Below are positions 56,391 to 64,000 of a DNA stretch of 64,000 nt, in pieces. This DNA comes from Nocardioides malaquae (GTDB lineage: Bacteria; Actinomycetota; Actinomycetes; Propionibacteriales; Nocardioidaceae), in contig NZ_JADCSA010000013.1 of NCBI RefSeq assembly GCF_015070385.1, positions 30,729 to 94,728 on the forward strand. The letters run 5' to 3'. The position numbers and the translations under genes were made by a program. Within the stretch, counting starts at the first letter, position 1, and every line of letters begins with the position of its first letter. Below the pieces are notes generated by a model, which was not told the origin of the DNA, ran no database searches, and saw nothing but the letters and a program-made list of their open reading frames with translations.

Positions 56391-57674
56391 GTGACTCCCC
56401 GGCCGCTCGACCCGACGAGTCGCCGCGCCCTCGTGGTCATCCCGGTGGTGCTGGCGATGCTGTCGATGATCGGCCCCTTCAGCATCGACACGCCGTTCCC
56501 GGCGTTCGGCCGGATCGCCCGCGACTTCGACGTGACGTCGGCACAGATGCAGCTGGTGGTGACCGCCTACATGGGCGCGTTCGCGGTGATGAGCGTGTTC
56601 CACGGCCCGATCTCCGACGCGGTGGGCCGCCGGCCGGTGCTGGTGACCGGGCTCGCCGTCTACTCGGTGGCCTCGATCGGTGCGGCCTTCTCGCCCGACC
56701 TGACCACGCTGCTCGCCTTCCGGGTGCTGCAGGGGCTGAGTGCGGGCGCCTCGACGATCGTCAGCCGCACGGTGATCCGTGACGTCTTCGACGGCCCGCA
56801 GGCCCAGCAGCTGATGAGCCGGGTCGCGATGATCTTCGGGCTGGCGCCGGCGATCGCCCCGATGGTCGGTGGCGCGGTGCTCCAGGTGGGAGACTGGCCC
56901 CTGGTCTTCGGGGTCATGGCCGCGCTGGGCGTGGTGCTCATCGCCGCGGCGCTGCTGGTGCTGCCGGAGACCCACCCGCCCGAGCGGCGTACGCCCCTGC
57001 GTCCCGCCGCGCTCGTCGGCGGGCTGGTCGGGGTGCTGCGGACTGCCGCCTTCCACCGGATTGCCTGGTCGGGCACCTTCCTCTTCGGGGCGCAGTTCCT
57101 CTACATCGGCGGCGCCGCGATCTTCGTGGGCGACCTGCTCGGCCTGGGGGAGCTCGACTTCTGGGTGCTCTTCGTGCCGATGATCGTGGCGATGACGCTG
57201 GGCTCGTGGATCTCGGGTCGCGCGGCCGGACGGATCGGCGGCCGCCGCCTCGTCAGCATCGGCTACACGGTCGCGCTCGCCGGCGCGGCGCTCGGCATCG
57301 CCGTGACCGCCTCCCCGGTGGGTGACCGGGCGCCGTGGGCGGTCGTCGGGTGCGTCGGCGTCGCCCTGGGCAGCGCGATCGCCTACCCGACGCTGCAGCT
57401 GATGTCGCTCGACCTCTTCCCGCAGGCTCGCGGGTCGGTGATGAGTGCAGCGACCTTCACCACCCTGCTCTTCAACGCGACCGTGGCGGTCGCGCTCGCG
57501 CCGCTGCTGGTGACCTCGACGCTCGCCTTCGCGGTCGCCTCGGCGGTCATCGTGGTGCTGGGCCAGCTCTGCTGGTCGTGGCACTGCCGCGTGGAGGACC
57601 GGGCTTCCCTTCCACGGGACACCGTGGAGGATGGGGGCATGAGCGAGCGGCCGAGAAACGTGATCCCGTCGTGA
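56391..57674 (+). CDS. Bcr/CflA-type multidrug MFS permease
   Basis: 427 residues, 12 helices. Motif GPISDAVGRRPVLVTGL and RVLQGLSAGASTIVSRTVIRDVF fit the DHA1 Bcr/CflA drug-proton antiporter subfamily (RD-type motif and RDVF). Expected to export small hydrophobic drugs; substrate unknown. The frame continues upstream inside the divergent gene, but GTG 56391 fits the first helix. It shares a GTGA overlap with the molybdoenzyme gene, an unusual pairing. Confidence 0.88.
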   Translation: MTPRPLDPTSRRALVVIPVVLAMLSMIGPFSIDTPFPAFGRIARDFDVTSAQMQLVVTAYMGAFAVMSVFHGPISDAVGRRPVLVTGLAVYSVASIGAAFSPDLTTLLAFRVLQGLSAGASTIVSRTVIRDVFDGPQAQQLMSRVAMIFGLAPAIAPMVGGAVLQVGDWPLVFGVMAALGVVLIAAALLVLPETHPPERRTPLRPAALVGGLVGVLRTAAFHRIAWSGTFLFGAQFLYIGGAAIFVGDLLGLGELDFWVLFVPMIVAMTLGSWISGRAAGRIGGRRLVSIGYTVALAGAALGIAVTASPVGDRAPWAVVGCVGVALGSAIAYPTLQLMSLDLFPQARGSVMSAATFTTLLFNATVAVALAPLLVTSTLAFAVASAVIVVLGQLCWSWHCRVEDRASLPRDTVEDGGMSERPRNVIPS

Positions 57675-59965
57675 AGCGCCCGAGCGACGACGTCGACGAG
57701 TCCCGGCTCGAGGTCGGTCCGCCGGCCGACGCGGCGGCGGGGGTCACGGGCGTACGCGTGGCGCTGGAGCACGCCGTCGGCCAGATGGGGGCGACGCGTG
57801 CGGCGTCCGCGCTGACGAAGCTCAACCAGGCCGACGGGTTCGACTGCCAGGGCTGCGCCTGGCCGGACCCGGCGCCCGGGGAGCGCGCGCACGCCGAGTT
57901 CTGCGAGAACGGGGCGAAGGCGGTCGCGGAGGAGGCCACGAAGGCCCACGTCGACCGCGACTTCTTCGCCGCCCACTCGGTGGAGGACCTGCGCGGGCGC
58001 AGTGAGTACTGGTTGGGCAAGCAGGGCCGCATCGTCGAGCCCGTCGTGCTGCGTCCCGGCGCCAGCCACTACGAGCCGATCGACTGGGGCGAGGCGTTCG
58101 GCCTGGTCGCCGAGCACCTGCGCGCCCTCGACGACCCCGACCGGGCCGCCTTCTACACGTCGGGCAAGACCTCGAACGAGGCCGCCTTCGTCTACCAGCT
58201 CTTCGTGCGCTCGCTGGGCACCAACAACCTGCCCGACTGCTCCAACATGTGCCACGAGTCCAGCGGCACCGCGCTCACGGACACCATCGGGGTCGGCAAG
58301 GGGTCGGTCACCCTGGGCGACATCCACGACGCCGAGCTGATCGTGGTGATGGGCCAGAACCCCGGCACCAACCACCCGCGGATGCTCTCCGCGCTCGAGG
58401 TGGCCAAGCGCAACGGCGCCCGGATCGTCTCGATCAACCCGCTGCGCGAGCCCGGCACGATGCGCTTCAAGAACCCGCAGAAGCCCCGCGGCGTGATCGG
58501 CAAGGGCACCGACCTGGCCGACCTCCACGTGCCGGTGCGGATCAACGGCGACCTGGCGCTCTTCCAGGCCGTCGGCGCCGCGCTGCTGGAGGCCGACGAG
58601 CGGGGCGAGCAGGTGCTCGACCACGACTTCATCGCCGCCCACACCGAGGGCTTCGAGGCGTGGGCCGACCACCTGCGCGGCCTCGACCTCGAGGCGGTGC
58701 ACCGGGCCACCGGCATCGACGAGGCCACGATCGCCGCGGTCGTCGACGAGTTCAAGCGCTCGCGGCGCACCGTCATCTGCTGGGCGATGGGCATCACCCA
58801 GCACAAGAACGCGGTGGCCACGATCAAGGAGATCGTCAACGTCGCGCTCGCCCAGGGCAACATCGGCAAGCCCGGCGCCGGCGTCTGCCCGGTCCGCGGC
58901 CACTCCAACGTGCAGGGCGACCGGACGATGGGCATCTGGGAGCGCTCGCCCGACGCGTTCCTCGACGCCCTCGACGCAGAGTTCTCGATCACCTCGCCGC
59001 GCGAGCACGGCTTCGACACCGTCGCCACCATCGAGGCGCTGCGCGACGGTCACCTCGACGTCTTCTTCGCGATGGGCGGCAACTTCGTCTCCGCCGCCCC
59101 CGACACCGCGGTCGTCGAGGCGGCGATGGCCAATGCGGCACTGACGGTGCACGTCGCGACCAAGCTCAACCGCTCCCACCTCGCGCACGGGCGTACGGCG
59201 CTGATCCTGCCGCCGCTCGGCCGCAGCGAGAAGGACCGCACCGGGGGGAGGGAGCAGCGAGTCACCGTCGAGGACTCGATGTCGGCCGTGCACGCCTCAC
59301 GCGGCCCGCTGGAGCCGGCGTCGCCGGAGCTGCGCAGCGAGGTCGACATCGTCTGCTCGCTGGCGCTGGCCACCTTCGGCGAGGGTCACGTGGTGCCCTG
59401 GGACGCGATGCGCCGTGACTACTCCGAGATCCGTCGGCGCATCGGCCGGGTGGTGCCCGGCTGCGAGGGCTACGAGGAGCTCGTCGACCGCCCGGGTGGC
59501 TTCACGCTGCCGCACCCGCCGCGCGACTCGCGGACCTTCCCGACCGCCCGGGGCAAGGCCGTCTTCTCGCCGTCGCCGTTGGAGGTGCTGGACGTGCCCG
59601 ACGGCCACCTGCTGCTGCAGACGCTGCGCTCGCACGACCAGTTCAACACCACGATCTACGGCCTCGACGACCGTTACCGCGGCATCACGGGCGGGCGCCG
59701 GGTCGTCTTCGTGCACCCCGACGACCTGCGTGACGCCGGCCTCGCCGACGGCGACCGGGTCGACCTGGTCTCGCTCTGGCGGGGCGTGGAGCGTCGGGCC
59801 GCCGACTTCCGGGTGGTGCCCTACGACCAGCCGCGTGGGTGCGCGGCGGCGTACTACCCCGAGACCAACCCGCTGGTGCCGCTCGACCACATGGCCGACG
59901 GATCGCGGCAGCCGGCGTCGAAGTCGATCATCATCCGGCTCGAGCCGAGGAAGGCCGTCGCATGA
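57671..59965 (+). CDS. FdhF/YdeP-type molybdopterin oxidoreductase
   Basis: 764 residues, YdeP length. N-terminal CQGCAWPDP (about residues 60-68) and a following Cys-rich ENGAKA segment belong to the YdeP subgroup. Cys194 in NMCHESSG aligns by context with the Sec/Cys-His pair that binds molybdenum in formate dehydrogenase H. ITQHKNAVATIKE and the molydopterin-dinucleotide domain at the end (FNTTIYGLDDRYRG, PRGCAAAYYPETNPL) follow. Oxidises or reduces an unknown substrate; the E. coli relative is linked to acid resistance. Start GTG overlapping the MFS stop. Confidence 0.86.
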   Translation: MKRPSDDVDESRLEVGPPADAAAGVTGVRVALEHAVGQMGATRAASALTKLNQADGFDCQGCAWPDPAPGERAHAEFCENGAKAVAEEATKAHVDRDFFAAHSVEDLRGRSEYWLGKQGRIVEPVVLRPGASHYEPIDWGEAFGLVAEHLRALDDPDRAAFYTSGKTSNEAAFVYQLFVRSLGTNNLPDCSNMCHESSGTALTDTIGVGKGSVTLGDIHDAELIVVMGQNPGTNHPRMLSALEVAKRNGARIVSINPLREPGTMRFKNPQKPRGVIGKGTDLADLHVPVRINGDLALFQAVGAALLEADERGEQVLDHDFIAAHTEGFEAWADHLRGLDLEAVHRATGIDEATIAAVVDEFKRSRRTVICWAMGITQHKNAVATIKEIVNVALAQGNIGKPGAGVCPVRGHSNVQGDRTMGIWERSPDAFLDALDAEFSITSPREHGFDTVATIEALRDGHLDVFFAMGGNFVSAAPDTAVVEAAMANAALTVHVATKLNRSHLAHGRTALILPPLGRSEKDRTGGREQRVTVEDSMSAVHASRGPLEPASPELRSEVDIVCSLALATFGEGHVVPWDAMRRDYSEIRRRIGRVVPGCEGYEELVDRPGGFTLPHPPRDSRTFPTARGKAVFSPSPLEVLDVPDGHLLLQTLRSHDQFNTTIYGLDDRYRGITGGRRVVFVHPDDLRDAGLADGDRVDLVSLWRGVERRAADFRVVPYDQPRGCAAAYYPETNPLVPLDHMADGSRQPASKSIIIRLEPRKAVA

Positions 59966-60954
59966 CCAACCCCGACCCGCACCCGACCGAGGAACTCATC
60001 GCCTGCGGCGAGGACGTCACCGTCGAGGTGCTCGTGCCCCGCGAGGTGCCGCTGGGCGGCCCTCGTGCGATGACGGTGCGGCGCACGCTGCCGGCCCGCC
60101 ACCGCTCCCTCGTCGGCGCCTGGTGCTTCCTCGACCACTACGGCCCCGACCCGGTCAGCGAGACCGGAGGCATGAACGTCCCGCCGCACCCCCACATCGG
60201 CCTGCAGACCGTCAGCTGGCTCTTCACCGGCGAGATCGAGCACCGCGACTCCACCGGGGTGAAGGCGATGGTGCGTCCCAGCGAGTTCAACCTGATGACC
60301 GGCGGCCGGGGGATCAGCCACTCGGAGGTCTCGACGCCGGAGACGACCGTGCTGCACGGGGTGCAGCTGTGGGTGGCGCTGCCCGCGGAGGCGAAGGACG
60401 TCGAGCCCGGGTTCGACCACTACGTGCCCGACGCCGTGCGCGGCGAGGGGTGGGAGGCCCGGGTCTTCGTCGGCTCGCTGCTGGGCGACACCTCACCCGT
60501 ACGCACCCACTCGCCGCTGCTGGGCGCCGAGCTGCTGCTGGACGACGACACGACGATGACCCTGGACCTCGACCCGTCCTACGAGCACGGCATCCTGCTC
60601 GACGCCGGCAGCCTGACCGTGGGCGAGGAGGACGTGGAGCCCGGCGAGCTGCTCTACCTCGGCACCGGCCACCACCGGGTGACGCTGCGCGCCGGGATCG
60701 CCGCACGTCTGGTCGTGATCGGTGGGCCGCCCTTCGGTGAGGAGATCCTGATGTGGTGGAACTTCGTGGGACGCACCCACGAGGAGGTCGTCGCCGCCCG
60801 CGAGGAGTGGCAGGCGCAGCTCCACCGCGACGGCGAGCTGGTCACCGACAGCACGCTGGTCCAGCCCGGTCGGTTCGGCGTCGTGCCCGGCCAGCACCTG
60901 CCGCCGATCCCAGCCCCGCCGATGCCGCAGGTACGGCTGCGGCCGCGCCGGTGA
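59962..60954 (+). CDS. Pirin family protein
   Basis: 330 residues, two cupin domains. Metal site His residues in VPPHPHIGLQTVSWLF and HRDST (about 73-100). Bacterial pirins can have quercetinase or redox-sensor roles. ATGA overlap with the YdeP gene. Function here unclear; the C-terminal pirin domain ends with an Arg-rich stretch. Confidence 0.9.
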   Translation: MTNPDPHPTEELIACGEDVTVEVLVPREVPLGGPRAMTVRRTLPARHRSLVGAWCFLDHYGPDPVSETGGMNVPPHPHIGLQTVSWLFTGEIEHRDSTGVKAMVRPSEFNLMTGGRGISHSEVSTPETTVLHGVQLWVALPAEAKDVEPGFDHYVPDAVRGEGWEARVFVGSLLGDTSPVRTHSPLLGAELLLDDDTTMTLDLDPSYEHGILLDAGSLTVGEEDVEPGELLYLGTGHHRVTLRAGIAARLVVIGGPPFGEEILMWWNFVGRTHEEVVAAREEWQAQLHRDGELVTDSTLVQPGRFGVVPGQHLPPIPAPPMPQVRLRPRR

Positions 60955-60961
60955 GCGTCGC

Positions 60962-61588
60962 GTGACGGGGCCGGCGCGCGTGGAGGCGGTCGGTGGTGAG
61001 GGCCTCGGCGCGGTCCGTGGCGCCGACGACGACCTGCTGCGGTGCCCGTGGGCGTACGGCAGCGCGATGGAGCGCGACTACCACGACGCCGAGTGGGGCG
61101 AGCCCGTCTCCGGTGAGGCGGCCTGGTTCGAGCGGCTCACGCTCGAGGCCTTCCAGTCGGGGCTGTCGTGGCGCACGATCCTCGCGAAGCGGCCGGCCTT
61201 CCGGGAGGTCTTCGCCGGCTTCGACGCCGACGTGGTCGCCGGCTTCACCGAGGCCGATGTCGAGCGGCTGCTGAGCGACGCCCGCATCGTGCGCAACAGG
61301 GCGAAGGTGACTGCGGCCGTGGTCAACGCCCGGGCCGTTGTCGCGCTGCGGGAAGCCGGAGGGCTCGAGGAGCTCGTCGCGGCGTACCGTCCCGGCGACG
61401 CGGTGGTGCCGCAGGCGCAGACCACCTCGACGGAGTCGGTGGCACTCTCGAGGGCGCTGAAGAAGCGTGGCTTCACCTTCGTCGGACCCACGACCATGCA
61501 CGCACTGATGGAGGCGACGGGGATGTTCGACCCCCACCTGTACGACTGCCACCGGCGCGGTGTCGCTCCTGAGGGCGGTGCCGGGTGA
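60962..61588 (+). CDS. tag: DNA-3-methyladenine glycosylase I
   Basis: 208 residues. LRCPWAYGSAMERDYHDAEWG is the Tag N-terminal signature with Cys and His zinc ligands (given here as CPWA and YHDAEWG), and the C-terminal HLYDCHRRG carries the remaining two zinc ligands. Base-excision repair of 3-methyladenine. First 25 residues precede the domain and are loosely conserved. Seven bases after the pirin stop; overlaps the next gene by four. Confidence 0.92.
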   Translation: MTGPARVEAVGGEGLGAVRGADDDLLRCPWAYGSAMERDYHDAEWGEPVSGEAAWFERLTLEAFQSGLSWRTILAKRPAFREVFAGFDADVVAGFTEADVERLLSDARIVRNRAKVTAAVVNARAVVALREAGGLEELVAAYRPGDAVVPQAQTTSTESVALSRALKKRGFTFVGPTTMHALMEATGMFDPHLYDCHRRGVAPEGGAG

Positions 61589-61971
61589 TCCGTGGGCTGA
61601 CCGTCCTGCTCCTGCTCCAGGTCGTCGGCGAGATCGTGGTCGACGTGACCGGCCTGCCGGTGCCGGGGCCGGTGGTGGGCATGGTGCTGCTCTTCGGCTG
61701 GTTGCAGTGGCGTCGCCCGGCGGCGGACGCCGGCACGATGCGGGCTGCCGACGGGTTGCTGCGTCACCTGCAGCTGCTCTTCGTGCCGGCCGGGGTCGGG
61801 ATCGTCACCCATTTGGCGGTGCTGCGCACCGAGGCAGTGCCGCTCGGGGTGTCGTTGGTGGTGTCCTGGCTGGCGGGCCTCGCCGTCGTCGGCTGGATCG
61901 TTCAGGGGTTCGGTCGCCACCACCCCGAGCCGGGTGGCGATGCGACGGCCGCAGGAGGTCGCGATGCGTGA
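61585..61971 (+). CDS. CidA/LrgA family holin-like protein
   Basis: 128 residues, four helices with LPVPGPVVGMVLLFGWLQW (about 23-41), the LrgA/CidA block, and a polar C-terminal tail. Such proteins pair with LrgB in the same operon and are linked to murein hydrolase control or small-metabolite export. Overlaps tag by four bases and lrgB by eight. Confidence 0.85.
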   Translation: MIRGLTVLLLLQVVGEIVVDVTGLPVPGPVVGMVLLFGWLQWRRPAADAGTMRAADGLLRHLQLLFVPAGVGIVTHLAVLRTEAVPLGVSLVVSWLAGLAVVGWIVQGFGRHHPEPGGDATAAGGRDA

Positions 61972-62656
61972 GGCATTGGCGTCCCCCGCAGCTCTGGTGC
62001 TGCTGACCCTGCTGAGCTACCGCCTCGGGCTCTGGCTGCGTGACCGGACCCACGGCCACCCCCTGGCGCAACCCGTCGTGGTCGGCATCGTCGGCACGGC
62101 GCTCGGGATCACGCTGCTCGACGTCGACTACGCGGCGTACGCCGACGCGGCCACGTTGGTCAGCTTCTGGCTCGGGCCGGCGACGGTGGCGCTGGCGGTG
62201 CCGCTGCACCGGCAGGTACGCCGGATGCGCGGCGTGGTCGGGCCGATGCTGGTGGCCATCCCGCTCGGCGCGGTGGTCTCGATCGCGACCGCGTACGCCC
62301 TCGTGCTGCTCCTGGGCGGCAGCGAGACCCTGGCGCTGACGGTGTCACCCAAGGCAACGACGACCCCTGTTGCCATCGCGCTCTCGGAGCAGGTGGGTGG
62401 CCTGCCGCCGTTGACGGCCGTCGTCACCATCACCGCCGGCATCCTCGGTGCTGTGCTTGCGCCCACCGTGCTGACGTTGCTGCGGGTGCGCGACCATCGC
62501 GCACGCGGGCTGGCAATGGGCGCGGTCTCCCACGGCATCGGCACCTCGCGCTCGCTCGTCGACAACGAGACCGAGGGCGCTTTCGCGGGCCTGTCGATGG
62601 GACTCACCGCGCTGGCCACGAGCGTGTTGTTGCCGGTGGTGCTGCTGCTGGTGTGA
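61964..62656 (+). CDS. LrgB family protein
   Basis: 230 residues, about six helices. LSPKATTTPVAIALS-type motif (VSPKATTTPVAIALSEQVGG) and AMGAVSHGIGTSRSL are the LrgB signature. ATG 61964 is preferred over an in-frame ATG at 61934 because AGGAGG precedes it by six bases. Partner of the upstream CidA/LrgA-like gene; last gene of the six-gene run that starts with the MFS permease. Confidence 0.88.
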   Translation: MREALASPAALVLLTLLSYRLGLWLRDRTHGHPLAQPVVVGIVGTALGITLLDVDYAAYADAATLVSFWLGPATVALAVPLHRQVRRMRGVVGPMLVAIPLGAVVSIATAYALVLLLGGSETLALTVSPKATTTPVAIALSEQVGGLPPLTAVVTITAGILGAVLAPTVLTLLRVRDHRARGLAMGAVSHGIGTSRSLVDNETEGAFAGLSMGLTALATSVLLPVVLLLV

Positions 62657-62660
62657 GTGG

Positions 62661-62683
62661 GTCGCCCCCACCGGCGGGGCGAC
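62661..62683. terminator. Hairpin between convergent lrgB and GNAT genes
   Basis: Perfect 8-base arms GTCGCCCC and GGGGCGAC around a 7-base loop; fills the 27-base gap and can serve both strands. Confidence 0.65.
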
Positions 62684-63229
62684 TCACCCCAGGCTCTTGG
62701 TGAAGAACACCTCTGCATAGGGACCGCCCGAGTGCGGAGTGCTCCTGTGGTAGCCGAGGGCTTCGTAGAGGTGCTGGGACTCGACCAGGTCACGTCGGGT
62801 GTCGAGGCGGAGGTCCACGATGCCCATCCGGCGCGCACGGTGCTCGAGATCGGTCATGAGGCGACGGCCCAGGCCTCTGCCCCGGAACTGGCGGTGGACG
62901 TGCAGGCGGCGGACCTCGCCGCTCCGGTTCTCCATGCGGGCCAGGCCGACGCACCCGCAGACGGAACCCACGCTGTCGGTCGCCACGAGGAACAGGCCGT
63001 CGGGTGCCACCAGTTCGTCGATGGGGTGGTCACGCAGAGCCGCCTCCATCTCCTCCGCGGTGGCGGGCCGGCCGTAGTAACGGGCCGCGACGTCCGCCAG
63101 GTAGCCGAGTTGCGCCGCCTGCGCCGCCGCCGAGCCAGGCGCGACGATGCGTACCTCGATCGCTCCGGAGGTCGTCGCCACTGCATCCACGCTCGCATCG
63201 TCGCGCGGGCGCTGGGACCCACCTGCCAC
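62684..63229 (-). CDS. GNAT family N-acetyltransferase
   Basis: 181 residues. Acetyl-CoA site RRLHVHRQFRGRGLGRRLM (about 106-124) and the LYEALGYHR motif near the end. Substrate unknown. GTG start; in-frame GTGs further in (63190) would give a shorter protein starting at VDAVATTSG. Confidence 0.84.
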   Translation of the reverse strand: MAGGSQRPRDDASVDAVATTSGAIEVRIVAPGSAAAQAAQLGYLADVAARYYGRPATAEEMEAALRDHPIDELVAPDGLFLVATDSVGSVCGCVGLARMENRSGEVRRLHVHRQFRGRGLGRRLMTDLEHRARRMGIVDLRLDTRRDLVESQHLYEALGYHRSTPHSGGPYAEVFFTKSLG

Positions 63230-63253
63230 GGAGTCGGGTGGACGTCGTGGGTG

Positions 63254-64000
63254 TCAGGGGTCGCCGACTGGCAGGGTGCAGCCTTGGGTCACGAGGAAGG
63301 TCTCGCCGTGGGGGCCGATCCAGAGGTGTTCGGGTGGTCGGGTGGGTCTGGCACTCGGTGGATCAGTGGTGGGGTCGCCAAACGGGTCGGGTAGTGCTTC
63401 GTAGCGCCAGCGTCCGTGGGTCTTGACCCGGTGGTGTCGCCGGCAGAGCGGGGCGAGGTTGTCCGGCCGGGTGCCCGAGGTCTCGTGGGAATCGTTCGGT
63501 TCGCCGGGACGGTCGGGGTCCCAGGGTTCGACGTGGTCGAGGTCGCCCGACCTCGCGTCGCGTCCGCAGTAGGGGAACACACAGCCCCGGTGCCGCAGCA
63601 CCACCTGGTCGCGCATCCGCGGCGGCGGGTCGTGCCTCGGGGACCACGTCGCGTCGGCCAGGTCGAGGACCGGAGTCACGCTCACTCGGGTCCGATCCAG
63701 CCAGGACTTCACCAGCTCCGAGGTGATCGCCCCAAGGCGCTCGACCTCCGCCACCGTCACGTCACCAGTTCCCGCGGCGAGCGCGACCAGGTCGGCCAGC
63801 GAGGTGTGGACGTACAGCTTGAGTGCCTGCCTCGGTGGCCGGGCCACACCTCCGGCCACACCCCCACCGGTCTTCGCCGTCGCTGCGTCCTCGGCGGCAA
63901 ACCCGAACGCCAGCTGGTCCGCGCCCTCGCGCGCCAGCGACACGAGTGCCTTCACCCGGCGCGCACCGACCGGGTCCTCATCACCCGCACCCGCGAGGGC
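63254..64000 (-). CDS. DUF222/HNH endonuclease domain protein (5' end outside window)
   Basis: 248 residues visible; the frame is still open at the window edge, with a DEDPVGARRVKALVSLA segment typical of the DUF222 region, so the start lies beyond. C-terminal HNH motif: CVFPYCGRDARSGDLDHVEPW with Asp-His, then NLAPLCRRHHRVKTH with Asn and His, and four Cys for zinc. These proteins are abundant, multi-copy families in Nocardioides-like genomes; the biological role is unsettled. Confidence 0.88.
   Translation of the reverse strand, partial: ALAGAGDEDPVGARRVKALVSLAREGADQLAFGFAAEDAATAKTGGGVAGGVARPPRQALKLYVHTSLADLVALAAGTGDVTVAEVERLGAITSELVKSWLDRTRVSVTPVLDLADATWSPRHDPPPRMRDQVVLRHRGCVFPYCGRDARSGDLDHVEPWDPDRPGEPNDSHETSGTRPDNLAPLCRRHHRVKTHGRWRYEALPDPFGDPTTDPPSARPTRPPEHLWIGPHGETFLVTQGCTLPVGDP

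Noticed and set aside
57383-59293. A 636-codon minus-strand frame opposite the YdeP gene
   Set aside because: Shadow frame of a clear molybdoenzyme.

Overview
The window is GC-rich, densely coded actinobacterial chromosome. Third codon positions are almost all G or C, and GTG starts and 4-base stop/start overlaps (ATGA, GTGA) are common. Gene order (hemB-hemL-phosphatase-ccs genes, then menaquinone genes, a 14-gene nuo operon and a polyprenyl diphosphate synthase) and the protein families fit a Nocardioides-like member of the Propionibacteriales. That placement is inferred from family and order knowledge, not from a search. No phage, insertion sequence, CRISPR array or plasmid function was seen. 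No stretch over about 300 bases lacks a gene.

Layout. 1-3852: end of a heme biosynthesis cluster (SUMT/HemD fusion cut by the window edge, hemB, hemL). 3849-8427: phosphatase and System II cytochrome c maturation (TlpA-like lipoprotein, CcdA, ResB, CcsB). 8385-10308: small membrane proteins and an Eis-type acetyltransferase. 10318-20229: menaquinone genes (menA, menE, menC, menD, menF, menG) interleaved with a propeller-like lipoprotein or secreted protein, a GH16 lipoprotein and an L,D-transpeptidase. 20230-37320: a complex regulatory region with a near-consensus Rex operator, then nuoA-nuoN and a polyprenyl diphosphate synthase. 37390-41433: RarD permease and 2-oxoacid:ferredoxin oxidoreductase (korAB). 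41614-47350: sulfate ABC transporter, Fur-family regulator, catalase. 47402-49763: ankyrin protein, YajQ, tRNA-Tyr, L-2-hydroxyglutarate oxidase. 49806-54736: MFS permease, then an ABC exporter translationally coupled to a two-component system. 54738-56337: phosphatase and an unrecognised protein. 56391-62656: a tight six-gene run (MFS, YdeP-like molybdoenzyme, pirin, Tag glycosylase, LrgA/CidA, LrgB). The end holds a GNAT acetyltransferase and a DUF222/HNH protein cut by the window edge.

How it fits together: heme, cytochrome c, menaquinone, its polyprenyl tail, complex I and ferredoxin-linked 2-oxoacid oxidation lie within about 41 kb, so most of the window builds one respiratory chain. menB and menH are not in the window. 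Notable signals are a Rex-like site and a separate perfect palindrome at the nuo promoter; a repeated architecture in which a -10-like hexamer sits 5-8 bases before the start codon (leaderless transcription); a segment of korB with foreign-looking codon use; a Fur-type palindrome over the cysA stop codon; and the unexplained six-gene operon at 56.4-62.7 kb.
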